A DNA stretch of 64,000 nucleotides from Aequorivita capsosiphonis DSM 23843. Its GTDB lineage: Bacteria > Bacteroidota > Bacteroidia > Flavobacteriales > Flavobacteriaceae. This document shows, in pieces, positions 24,850 through 33,065 of this stretch. The notes below the pieces were generated by a model that did no database searches, had not been told where the DNA came from, and worked only from the letters and a program-made list of their open reading frames with translations. The stretch is taken from contig NZ_AUBG01000015.1 in the NCBI RefSeq assembly GCF_000429125.1, positions 108,415 through 172,414 of the forward strand, given 5' to 3'. Each line of letters opens with the position of its first letter. The stretch's first letter is position 1. The position numbers and the translations under genes are program-made.

Positions 24850-27800
24850 TGTTTTCCTTAAAATATTCTTGCACCTTAATTTTATAATCTTGACGCAAAG
24901 GTAAGGCCTCCCTGTTTAAAATTTCCGTTGTATTAAAGTATTTTTTTATCTCATCAGGTGAGAGTAGCACATTGTTTCGGTATTCCTTTTTATTTGTTTG
25001 GGATTCCCTTTTCTCCTCCTGCCCCTGTTCAAATGTCGCCTTGTCCAATTTCAATAATTCATACTTCAAATTTAACATTTCCTGAAGCGTGCCTTGATTA
25101 AAACCCTTATCTAGCAATTGCTGCTCTATACCCTGCATTTTGCGCAATAGATCACTGGCATTACCTTTATATCCTTCCTTGCTCAATCTATCTTGTAGTT
25201 GTTGACGCAGTTGCTGCTGTTGTTTATAAATTTCGAAGATTTCACCATTCATTTCTTCACTATTACCACTTCCTTCCTTGTTGTCTCCTTCCTTCTCTCC
25301 ATTTTTCCCGTTCTTTCCGTTTTTACCATTTTCACCTTTCCCATCACCACTTCCATCATTTTCACCATTTCCTTCTCCCTCTCCCTTACCATCACCTTCT
25401 CCTTTTTCTTCGCCCTCACCTTTACCTTCTCCCTCTTTTCCTTCCTCGCCTTTTTTCATTCCTTCCTTCATTTTCTCACTCAAGCTTTCCTGTTTTTGAA
25501 TAATATCCGGTAGTTGAAATCCACCGCCACTGCCTTCACCGGGCATAGGCATACCTTTTCCAGAGCCAGAACCCATAGACATTTGCATCTGCATTTGCAT
25601 ATTTGACAATATATCACTTAGCAAAACAGCCAAATTATTTGCGCCCGTTATCGTATATTGCTGATTTCCAATACCTGTACGCGATTGGTTCTGTGCCAAG
25701 CGTTCTAAAGATTTATCTATATTGTACTGCATTTCAGTGAGTGTATTGTTGATTTTCTCACCAATAAGTGGCTGACGAAGAGCTAAAGCAAAGATGCTAT
25801 CATCAATATGTTCAAAATTGTTTTTAAGATCGTTTTGAATATTCAATTTCTTTCCGAAAATTGGATTTCCATAGTCTATAGTTTTAAAGGTCTCCATTAA
25901 ATCTTCCTGCTCAAAGGAAAATACCACCAGGTTTTTCACAATTTGTCGAAGCATTTTTACATCTTCTTCCAAAGTCTCGGCCCCTCCAGATTTCATCTCC
26001 ATTTTCATCTGTTGGCTCATTTCCTGCATTTTCTGACCTGCCTTTTTTTGACTTTTACCGGCCTCGCTAGGTTTACTCTCCTCTAGTTTGTCCGTAGCTT
26101 TTTCCTGTTCCTCATCTATTTCCTGCTCCGTGGCTTTATCTCCCGGAATGTCCATCGGCTTCTTTAAGCCTTCATTTTCCTTTTGCAGTTCGTCCATCTG
26201 TTTTTTGAATTCCTCAAACTTATCGTTGAGTTCCTCCTGTGCTTCCTTCGTGTTTTCCTCCTCTGATTTATCTGCTAACTTTTCTTGTTCCTCACCCAAT
26301 TTATTCAATTCCTCAGCAAGTTTTTCAGCCTTTTTTTCTACATAATATCTCTTGGTCAACTCCAGAAGTTGTTCGAGATTCTTTTCTTGGTTTTTATTTT
26401 GTTTGGCTAATTTCTCCAACTTATCAGTAAGTTCTTCTTTTTGGATTTTATCCTGAAGCTTTTCCAATTCATCCAGCAACTTCTCGTTCTCTTTAAGGCG
26501 TTCTTCATTTTCATCCAAACGTTTTTCAAGTTCTTCCTTAAATAGATCCTTTTCTGTGTTTTCAGGTTGGAAATTCTTGAGTTCTTCTTTCATTTCCTTA
26601 GAAAAATCCTTCATAATTTCCTCTTGCTTCTGCTGACGCTCCAGATAATTTTCAAGCTTCTTCTTATCGTTGTAATTAAGCTCTTTCTTCTCCTTTTGTG
26701 TTCGTGATAGCTCCTCAAGCGACTGCTTTCTATCTTTTAGCTTCTCCAAGGATTGGTCTAGACCTTTGATAGCATTCTGCTGATTTTGTAATTGCTCATC
26801 TTCCAATTCACTTTTTGTCAATTTTCTAAACGAATAAATCCCAGATTTGGAGGATTTGTAATTGTGGATTCCATCATTGTCAAAAACTTCAAAATAATAC
26901 TCATAAGAAACTCCATCATCCAAAATAAGATTGCCAGGAAAATTATAGGTAAACTGATCAAAATTGGTCTTGTTCAATGGTAAGGCCTCTGTTTTGGCAC
27001 TCTTCTCTTCCCCTTCGGGAAAATAGACCAGTCTAAGCTTTGTAAGTCCGTAATCATCAGAAATCTGTCCTAAAAAGAAAACACGCTGACTACTTGTCGA
27101 GTCTTTTTTTGATTGTACGCTAATTTCTGGAAATTGATCTTTCACTACATTTAAGGTGAAAGCCAGATTTTCATAATCCTTCAGTTTTTCGTTGGAAGTA
27201 GTAATGGCATAATCGAACTTATTATAAACTCCCTTTTCGAGATTAAAGCTCGCCCCTTTTGCCGCGAAAAAATAGGAAGTATCCGCAGTTTTTAAAGTAA
27301 CGGCTTTGGTATTTTTAGTAGCAACATTCCATTTTACACGTGTTCCTTCCGGAATAGTGGCATTTCCAGTACTTTTCAAGGTTTCATCTCTTTTTTCAGT
27401 ATAGGAAGGATAGTCCAAAACCATTTCGAAATTCAACAACGAGGGCGTTTTTACAACATCTATTGTGTATGGTCTGGAAGTAACCTTATTCGCTTTTAAA
27501 TTGAAATTAATAGATTCTGCTGGTTGTTGGAACGTATATTCAAACGAACCGGGTGCGGTTTGTTGCATATAATAGGTTTCTCCGTTATAATTGATACTTG
27601 CATTTTCAGGAATAAGAGTTCCCTGCGCCTGAACGTTTAAGGTGAAGGCTTTATTTTCAATCGCATTCAAATTATCATTCAAAACAGTAAATGCGAAAGG
27701 AGCAGGCGGTTCAAAAGCGGTATCATAGTGGACCACTCTTTTATAGCTACTGGAGAAAATATCAGTACCTCCTAAAACGCTAAACATTATAAATACCAAA

Positions 27801-28279
27801 ACGGGAATTGCGGCGTATTTTAAATATTTCGCGTTCTTTTTAAAATTTACGGCACTTTTGAAGGGAATCGGTTGTAATTCTTCTGCTTTTTGTTCAATAC
27901 TTGCCGAAAGTAATTCACTTTCGCGTCCGTTATGGTTGAGCTGAATAACGTTGAGCAACTTATCACTTACCTGTGGAAAATGATTACCAATTATTTTTGA
28001 GGCTTCTTCGTGATTTATTCCCTTTTGAAGTTTGAAAAGTTTAGCAAGCGGAAAAACAATAAAACGCGCAAATAGCGTAAGCTCCACAACTATAAAAGCC
28101 CAAAAAAGCAAGCTTCTTCCTATTGGGTTTAACCAAAGATAATATTCAACGAGCAGCGTTATCAACAAATAAAGGAGCCCAATAGCGAAAAAAAGAATAG
28201 TTCCTTTAATCAGCTCATTGGTGTAGTATTTTTTAATAAATTCTTCCAGTTTTTGCTGGATGCTATTGAAAGTGCTCAT
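24842..28279 (-). CDS. Giant DUF4175-family membrane protein with coiled coils and a GKGEGE-rich tail
   Basis: A 1145-residue inner-membrane protein. Membrane segments lie near residues 23-43, 50-72 and 152-170. An Ig-like periplasmic region follows (about 190-490), then a very long Lys/Glu/Gln-rich coiled coil (about 490-760), a helical part (VVFSFEQEDLMETFKTIDYGNP), and a low-complexity stretch near 940-1010 made of GEGKGEGE, GDGKGEGE and GKNGKNGKNGE units. This architecture matches DUF4175, a Bacteroidetes family of unknown function that often accompanies MoxR and VWA-domain genes. Neither is adjacent here; it is linked only to ybeY. Low-complexity repeats may vary in number between strains. 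Confidence 0.85.
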   Translation of the reverse strand: MSTFNSIQQKLEEFIKKYYTNELIKGTILFFAIGLLYLLITLLVEYYLWLNPIGRSLLFWAFIVVELTLFARFIVFPLAKLFKLQKGINHEEASKIIGNHFPQVSDKLLNVIQLNHNGRESELLSASIEQKAEELQPIPFKSAVNFKKNAKYLKYAAIPVLVFIMFSVLGGTDIFSSSYKRVVHYDTAFEPPAPFAFTVLNDNLNAIENKAFTLNVQAQGTLIPENASINYNGETYYMQQTAPGSFEYTFQQPAESINFNLKANKVTSRPYTIDVVKTPSLLNFEMVLDYPSYTEKRDETLKSTGNATIPEGTRVKWNVATKNTKAVTLKTADTSYFFAAKGASFNLEKGVYNKFDYAITTSNEKLKDYENLAFTLNVVKDQFPEISVQSKKDSTSSQRVFFLGQISDDYGLTKLRLVYFPEGEEKSAKTEALPLNKTNFDQFTYNFPGNLILDDGVSYEYYFEVFDNDGIHNYKSSKSGIYSFRKLTKSELEDEQLQNQQNAIKGLDQSLEKLKDRKQSLEELSRTQKEKKELNYNDKKKLENYLERQQKQEEIMKDFSKEMKEELKNFQPENTEKDLFKEELEKRLDENEERLKENEKLLDELEKLQDKIQKEELTDKLEKLAKQNKNQEKNLEQLLELTKRYYVEKKAEKLAEELNKLGEEQEKLADKSEEENTKEAQEELNDKFEEFKKQMDELQKENEGLKKPMDIPGDKATEQEIDEEQEKATDKLEESKPSEAGKSQKKAGQKMQEMSQQMKMEMKSGGAETLEEDVKMLRQIVKNLVVFSFEQEDLMETFKTIDYGNPIFGKKLNIQNDLKNNFEHIDDSIFALALRQPLIGEKINNTLTEMQYNIDKSLERLAQNQSRTGIGNQQYTITGANNLAVLLSDILSNMQMQMQMSMGSGSGKGMPMPGEGSGGGFQLPDIIQKQESLSEKMKEGMKKGEEGKEGEGKGEGEEKGEGDGKGEGEGNGENDGSGDGKGENGKNGKNGKNGEKEGDNKEGSGNSEEMNGEIFEIYKQQQQLRQQLQDRLSKEGYKGNASDLLRKMQGIEQQLLDKGFNQGTLQEMLNLKYELLKLDKATFEQGQEEKRESQTNKKEYRNNVLLSPDEIKKYFNTTEILNREALPLRQDYKIKVQEYFKENND

Positions 28280-28386
28280 AAATAGATTTCCGTGTATTCA
28301 AAACTCCTAAAATACAATAATATTTTGTTCTTGGCTCGATACAAATATTGCTCCGTAAAACTACAAAACCAGCTAATACATTAGCT

Positions 28387-28416
28387 TTAAAATAAGACAA
28401 CATAATTGTACCTTTG
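28387..28416 (+). promoter_or_regulatory. Promoter of gltX
   Basis: TACCTTTG at 28409-28416 matches TAnnTTTG. Nineteen bases upstream the -33 position reads TTA (28387-28389) instead of TTG. The leader to the gltX ATG is about 60 bases. Confidence 0.55.
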
Positions 28417-28480
28417 CACCAAAATTAAATGATTCCCAATTTCGACACAATACGATGGGAAGCAAACAAATATAAGATTT

Positions 28481-30013
28481 ATGTCTCAAAAAGTTAGGGT
28501 GCGTTTTGCTCCAAGTCCAACAGGGCCTTTACATATTGGTGGTGTTCGCACTGCTTTGTTCAACTATTTATTCGCGAAAAAACACGGTGGCGATTTTCTC
28601 TTGCGAATTGAAGATACTGACCAAAATAGATATGTGGAAGGAGCTGAGGAGTATATTGTTGAAGCTTTAAACTGGTTAAACATTCCTTATGACGAAGGTC
28701 CTAACAAAGAAGGCAACTGCGGCCCCTACCGCCAAAGCGAGAGAAAAGACCTTTATAAGCAATACGCAGATGCTTTAATAGAGTCCGGAAATGCATATTA
28801 TGCTTTTGACACTTCAGAAGAACTCGATGCACGCCGAAAAGATCACGAAGCAAAGGGAAAAACCTTCATCTACAACTGGCACAACCGTTTAAAACTAAAA
28901 AATTCGTTGGTTTTTTCTGAGGAAGAAACACAACAAAAAATAGCCAATGGCGAAGAATATGTTATCCGTTTTAAATCTCCAGAAGACGAAACGCTTTTTC
29001 TACACGACATTATCCGTGGTGGCGTACAAGTAGATTCAAACATTCTGGACGACAAAGTTTTGTTTAAAAGCGATGGCATGCCAACCTACCACTTAGCGAA
29101 TATTGTGGATGATCACTTGATGAAAATTACACACGTAATTCGTGGGGAAGAATGGCTTCCTTCTATGGCCTTGCATATTTTATTGTACCGAGCTTTTGGA
29201 TGGAATGCCCCTCAATTTGCACATTTACCGTTGATTTTAAAACCAACTGGGAACGGAAAATTAAGCAAGCGTGATGGAGATAAAATGGGCTTCCCAGTAT
29301 TTCCTCTAGAATGGAAAACTGCTGAAGGGGATTTATTCTCAGGATATCGTGAAGATGGTTATTTACCCGAAGCGGTGCTAAATATGTTGGCATTTTTAGG
29401 CTGGAATCCAGGAACTGAACAAGAAATTTTTAGCTTAGACCAACTAATTGAAGCTTTTGAACTAGAACGCGTTCATAAAGCCGGAGCCAAATTTGATCCT
29501 GAAAAAACAAAATGGTTTCAACATCAATACCTACAACTGGTAGATGATGAAAAACTTGCTGAAGATTTTAAGAAATTTCTTCAAGACAAGAAAATATCCA
29601 CAGCCGGAATTAATGTAACAAGAACTGTTTCTCTTTTAAAAGAGCGTGCAACATTCGTTAGCGATCTATGGGACCAAGGCAGCTTTTTCTTTGAAACGCC
29701 ACAAAACTATGATGAAAAAGCTGCTGGAAAGGCATTTAAGCCGGAAACCCCAGAATTGTTGAGAAAAGTAGTTTCAATCTTAAATTCTTCGGCTCTGTCT
29801 GCCGGGGCGGATGACTTTTCAACAGAAAACCTTTCCGAAAAGGTGAAGGGATGGATTACTTCTGAAAATATTGGTTTTGGAAAAGTAATGATGCCGTTGC
29901 GTTTAGCTTTGGTTGGCGAAATGAAAGGGCCAGATGTTTTTGATATTCTTTCAATAGTAGGCAAAGAGGAAAGCATTTCCCGTATTGAAAAAGCCATTGA
30001 TTTTATTGGTTAA
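28481..30013 (+). CDS. gltX: Glutamate--tRNA ligase
   Basis: A class I aminoacyl-tRNA synthetase that charges tRNA-Glu. The HIGH motif appears as SPTGPLHIGGVRTALFNYLF at the N-terminus and the KMSKS motif as GNGKLSKRDGDKMGFP near residue 260. Other family features are RIEDTDQNRYVEGAEE, MPTYHLANIVDDHLMKITHVIRGEEW and the C-terminal helical anticodon-binding part. Length (510) is typical. A separate glutaminyl-tRNA synthetase gene is present at 33-34.7 kb, so this enzyme need not be non-discriminating. Its 3' end overlaps the convergent beta-barrel gene by four bases. Confidence 0.97.
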   Translation: MSQKVRVRFAPSPTGPLHIGGVRTALFNYLFAKKHGGDFLLRIEDTDQNRYVEGAEEYIVEALNWLNIPYDEGPNKEGNCGPYRQSERKDLYKQYADALIESGNAYYAFDTSEELDARRKDHEAKGKTFIYNWHNRLKLKNSLVFSEEETQQKIANGEEYVIRFKSPEDETLFLHDIIRGGVQVDSNILDDKVLFKSDGMPTYHLANIVDDHLMKITHVIRGEEWLPSMALHILLYRAFGWNAPQFAHLPLILKPTGNGKLSKRDGDKMGFPVFPLEWKTAEGDLFSGYREDGYLPEAVLNMLAFLGWNPGTEQEIFSLDQLIEAFELERVHKAGAKFDPEKTKWFQHQYLQLVDDEKLAEDFKKFLQDKKISTAGINVTRTVSLLKERATFVSDLWDQGSFFFETPQNYDEKAAGKAFKPETPELLRKVVSILNSSALSAGADDFSTENLSEKVKGWITSENIGFGKVMMPLRLALVGEMKGPDVFDILSIVGKEESISRIEKAIDFIG

Positions 30014-30669
30014 AAATAAATAACAGCTCCAACTAAAATGGTGGAGCTGTTTCCTTTAAAGTCCTTTTTCTCCAAATCTTTATCATTTAGTTTGCCCAAC
30101 ATATTCGTAACTCCGTATTGATACTGACCATATATACGAAAATGTTCCAAACCTGCAGTGAGTCCTCCAGCTAGGTGAACATTAAATTTGGATATATCTT
30201 GAATATCTTCAGTTGCAAGGGTTTCATAGCCTGTTAAAACATAGTCCTTAAATTTTTCATTGTCCAGTTTTAATTTTCCATTTATATTGAGAACAGGTCC
30301 AAATTCAAGGCTTAAATGTTTAACGATTATATTATAACTTCCCAAGAAATTAATTTGTGCTCCTTGAATAGTGTAAGCAATATTTTGAGTGTCCGCTCCC
30401 GAAAAACTACTTCCCTCCACCCCAATTGAAGCGCTCTGAAAACTTATTCCATAAATCAGGTCAAAATTATTTCGGAAGGCGCCACGTGTTGTAAACCCAG
30501 CCATAAATCCTGAGTGTTGCTCCGTTACTAAATCATCGGTTTTAATATCGAAAAAAGTAATTCCACCTTGAACTCCTAAGAAATTATAGTCCTCATAATT
30601 CCGTTGGGAATAAATTTGCTGAAAAAAAATACAGAAAAAAACAGCTATAAAACTGGTCTTAAGGCTCAT
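30010..30669 (-). CDS. Outer-membrane beta-barrel protein (porin-like/PorT-like fold)
   Basis: A 219-residue protein with a signal peptide ending QQIYSQ. The body has alternating hydrophobic residues typical of an eight-stranded barrel: FLGVQGGITFFDIKTDD, FMAGFTTRGAFRNNFDLIYGISFQ, HLSLEFGPVLNINGKL, HLAGGLTAGLEHFRIYGQYQYGVTNM and a final strand GNSSTILVGAVIYF that ends in Phe, as outer-membrane barrels do. Relatives are annotated as porin family or outer membrane beta-barrel proteins in Bacteroidetes. Function unknown. Convergent with gltX, with their stop codons overlapping. Confidence 0.8.
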   Translation of the reverse strand: MSLKTSFIAVFFCIFFQQIYSQRNYEDYNFLGVQGGITFFDIKTDDLVTEQHSGFMAGFTTRGAFRNNFDLIYGISFQSASIGVEGSSFSGADTQNIAYTIQGAQINFLGSYNIIVKHLSLEFGPVLNINGKLKLDNEKFKDYVLTGYETLATEDIQDISKFNVHLAGGLTAGLEHFRIYGQYQYGVTNMLGKLNDKDLEKKDFKGNSSTILVGAVIYF

Positions 30670-30753
30670 AGTTTGGAAGTCTATTTAAAAGATTCAAAGT
30701 AGCTTTATTTTCGTATCTTCCACAGCATTTAAACAAATTTATTCAAAAAAATT

Positions 30754-31746
30754 ATGGGAGGATTTATTTTAATACCCTTGTTGATAGTAGGTATCTTTAT
30801 ATTATTAGCAAGCTTTTTTACGGTTAAACAACAAACCGCTGCCATTGTAGAACGATTTGGAAAGTTTCTAAGCATAAGACACTCTGGATTGCAGTTAAAA
30901 ATACCTTTAATTGATAGAATAGCTGGGCGTGTCAACCTAAAAATACAACAATTGGACGTTATTGTTGAAACCAAAACGAAAGATGATGTTTTCGTACGTT
31001 TAAAAATTTCCGTTCAATTTCAAGTATTGTCAATGAAGGTTTACGATGCATTTTATAAACTTCAAAATCCACATGATCAAATAACTTCCTATGTTTTTGA
31101 TGTGGTTCGCGCCGAAGTTCCAAAGATGAAATTAGATGATGTTTTTGAAAGAAAAGATGATATCGCCATCGCAGTAAAATCTGAATTAAACGAAGCGATG
31201 AGTGAATACGGTTATGATATTATTAAAACTTTGGTAACAGATATTGATCCGGATGTGCAGGTAAAAGCTGCGATGAACCGTATTAATGCTGCTGAAAGGG
31301 AAAAAGTAGCCGCTGAATATGAAGCGGAAGCCGAAAGAATAAAAATTGTTGCTAAAGCCCGCGCTGAAGCGGAAAGCAAACGCTTGCAAGGACAAGGTAT
31401 TGCAGATCAGCGTAGAGAGATAGCTCGAGGTCTGGAAGAAAGTGTGGATGTATTAAATAATGTAGGCATCAATTCGCAGGAAGCATCGGCACTTATTGTG
31501 GTTACACAGCATTATGACACGCTTCAGTCCATTGGGGAAGCAACTAACACCAACCTGATCCTTTTACCAAATTCACCGCAGGCAGGAAGTGAAATGCTAA
31601 ACAATATGATTGCATCTTTTGTTGCAAGCAATCAGATTGGGGAAGAAATGAAAAAGCAAAATATCGCTAAAGGTATCATACCAAAAAAGAAGCCTAGACG
31701 TGAAGCCCCACCTAGGAAAGACGAAGGGGACGATTTGGAATATTAA
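30754..31746 (+). CDS. SPFH/band-7 membrane protein (stomatin or QmcA-like)
   Basis: A 330-residue membrane-anchored scaffold. One N-terminal membrane segment (FILIPLLIVGIFILLASFF) is followed by the SPFH domain (residues about 25-190: VKQQTAAIVERFGKFLSIRHSGLQLKIP, VSVQFQV-type core) and an Ala/Glu-rich coiled coil (AAEREKVAAEYEAEAERIKIVAKARAEAESKRLQGQG). SPFH proteins form large oligomeric cages that organise membrane proteins and often regulate proteases. The basic C-terminus (KKKPRREAPPRK) then an acidic end is probably cytoplasmic. No NfeD-like partner gene is next to it. Monocistronic, ended by a strong terminator. Confidence 0.9.
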   Translation: MGGFILIPLLIVGIFILLASFFTVKQQTAAIVERFGKFLSIRHSGLQLKIPLIDRIAGRVNLKIQQLDVIVETKTKDDVFVRLKISVQFQVLSMKVYDAFYKLQNPHDQITSYVFDVVRAEVPKMKLDDVFERKDDIAIAVKSELNEAMSEYGYDIIKTLVTDIDPDVQVKAAMNRINAAEREKVAAEYEAEAERIKIVAKARAEAESKRLQGQGIADQRREIARGLEESVDVLNNVGINSQEASALIVVTQHYDTLQSIGEATNTNLILLPNSPQAGSEMLNNMIASFVASNQIGEEMKKQNIAKGIIPKKKPRREAPPRKDEGDDLEY

Positions 31747-31752
31747 TCCGAA

Positions 31753-31792
31753 AAACAAAAATGCCCTCTGAATTCAGAGGGCATTTTTGTTT
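31753..31792. terminator. Rho-independent terminator after the SPFH gene
   Basis: A perfect 40-base palindrome: an 18-bp stem (core ATGCCCTCTG/CAGAGGGCAT) with the loop AATT and A/T runs on both sides. It can serve the SPFH gene on the plus strand and the small-protein trio on the minus strand. Confidence 0.95.
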
Positions 31793-31837
31793 AATTCTAA
31801 ATATTGTAAGCTATTTATAAAGAGGCTTATCACTTTA

Positions 31838-32068
31838 TTATTTACCGGATTTACTACCTATAAACTTGTTTACTACTTTTAAGACAAAGGCCTTTTTCAA
31901 GATAGATCCAACTGTATTCGCTATTAAATTAACAGGTGAAAAGGTTTCACTTATTGTTTCCTTACTTCTTGTAAGACCAAGTTTTACTTCCTCAAGATCT
32001 ATCTGCGATTTCAGGCGAAGGTATTTTAAATCTCTGTCTATTTCTTCAAAAGTAGTGTATCGCTTCAT
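31838..32068 (-). CDS. Small conserved flavobacterial protein (DUF6327-like)
   Basis: A 76-residue basic protein beginning MKRYTTFEEIDRDLKYLRLKSQIDLEEVKLG. The FEEIDRDL-L-K pattern is that of small proteins I associate with DUF6327, found in Flavobacteriia beside YtxH and holin-like genes. It has one hydrophobic stretch (LIANTVGSILKKAFVLKVV) that may associate with the membrane. Function unknown. It is the last gene of a three-gene unit and begins five bases after the holin-like gene ends. Confidence 0.7.
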   Translation of the reverse strand: MKRYTTFEEIDRDLKYLRLKSQIDLEEVKLGLTRSKETISETFSPVNLIANTVGSILKKAFVLKVVNKFIGSKSGK

Positions 32069-32073
32069 AAATA

Positions 32074-32517
32074 TTACTTTGTTTCTCTTTCCTTTCGTAT
32101 TGCGTCTTTTTGAAGAACCTGTTGGTATTCTTCAATTTCTTCCTCAGCAACTTTTTTAGGTTCTATGTCGTGTTCGTCATATAAAAGACTAGAAAACTTC
32201 TTAAGTAAACTCATTTCTATAAGATTCTTTCCGAAAATAAACATACAGATTAATAAGATTCCGTAGAAACCTCCAATAATGAAAAATCCAACATAACTGT
32301 GTTCAAAAAACGTCCCTAACCAAAAGGCAGCACCCACAGAAATAAAAAGCATTACAAAAAGGGAAAGACTTCCAAAAACCAAAAGGTTTACTAAGGAAAC
32401 AGATCCTTTCATTGCTGATTTGAACAGGCGGAGTTTATAATACTCCGCCGTGCTCAGCCCATAATCTTCTATTCTGTCTACAACCTTATGCAGGCCATCT
32501 GTTAGGTCTTTAAACAT
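32074..32517 (-). CDS. Phage-holin-family (holin superfamily III-like) membrane protein
   Basis: A 147-residue membrane protein with two helices near residues 42-65 (LLVFGSLSLFVMLFISVGAAFWLG) and 72-95 (VGFFIIGGFYGILLICMFIFG). The amphipathic N-terminus GLHKVVDRIEDYGLSTAEYYKLRLFKSAMKG is typical of the PF07332-type proteins. Despite the name these are chromosomal, not phage, genes; in many bacteria they respond to envelope or osmotic stress. I chose the ATG at 32515-32517, which follows the YtxH stop directly, instead of 32586, which would overlap YtxH by 68 bases. Confidence 0.8.
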   Translation of the reverse strand: MFKDLTDGLHKVVDRIEDYGLSTAEYYKLRLFKSAMKGSVSLVNLLVFGSLSLFVMLFISVGAAFWLGTFFEHSYVGFFIIGGFYGILLICMFIFGKNLIEMSLLKKFSSLLYDEHDIEPKKVAEEEIEEYQQVLQKDAIRKERETK

Positions 32518-32518
32518 A

Positions 32519-32896
32519 TTACGAAAGTGCTTTTTTCGCTGTGGCTTTTGCTTTATCAATTTCAGAATCTGCATGAAGTTTCGCATTTTGTTTGCGAAGT
32601 GATTCTAACTTATCCTCCATTGCCAATAAAATATCATCTGCCTTATAACTTGCAGAGGACAGTGTGTCATTTAGTTTTTGATTAAAACTATAGCGCGCTT
32701 CTTGTGCTTTTTCGCTTAAAGTTTCAGTTGTTTCGCGAATTTGTTTGTTTAATTTCTTTTGAGCTTTCTTAGCTTCTTTGCTGAGTTTATCCCGCGTTTC
32801 AGAACCTTTTTCTGGTGCATAAAGAATTCCAAGACCTGCTCCAATTGCAGCTCCTGTTAGTAATGCGATAAGGGTTTGACCTGTATTTGATGCCAT
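32519..32896 (-). CDS. YtxH domain-containing protein
   Basis: A 125-residue protein with a short hydrophobic N-terminus containing the Gly-rich YtxH signature LLTGAAIGAGLGILYAPEKGSETRDKL, then a Lys/Ala/Glu-rich helix with coiled-coil character. YtxH proteins are general stress proteins in Gram-positives; in Bacteroidetes they occur with holin-like proteins. First gene of the trio 32896-31838, all tightly spaced. The trio probably serves the cell envelope under stress, which is inference from family knowledge. Confidence 0.85.
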   Translation of the reverse strand: MASNTGQTLIALLTGAAIGAGLGILYAPEKGSETRDKLSKEAKKAQKKLNKQIRETTETLSEKAQEARYSFNQKLNDTLSSASYKADDILLAMEDKLESLRKQNAKLHADSEIDKAKATAKKALS

Positions 32897-33065
32897 TATT
32901 TATTGTTTTAATTGTGTTAATAAAACCAAAGGTACGTAAGAGTCTCTCTGAGTCTTGTTAATAACCGGTTAATAGTTGTTTTTTAATCTATAAATTAATC
33001 CTAAAAAGACTGAAAATTAGCCAATTTCTCTTAAAAATAAAAACATAATGAACTTAAGGTGTTAA

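Noticed and set aside
25199..25513. Long plus-strand open frames opposite the DUF4175 gene, rich in Ser, Phe and Pro
   Set aside because: They are the mirror of a low-complexity Gly/Glu/Lys-coding stretch on the other strand, have no start context and read as simple repeats.
32074..32586. Phage holin as a sign of a prophage
   Set aside because: The neighbours are YtxH, glnS and an SPFH gene; there are no phage structural, integrase or lysis genes. The family name is misleading here.
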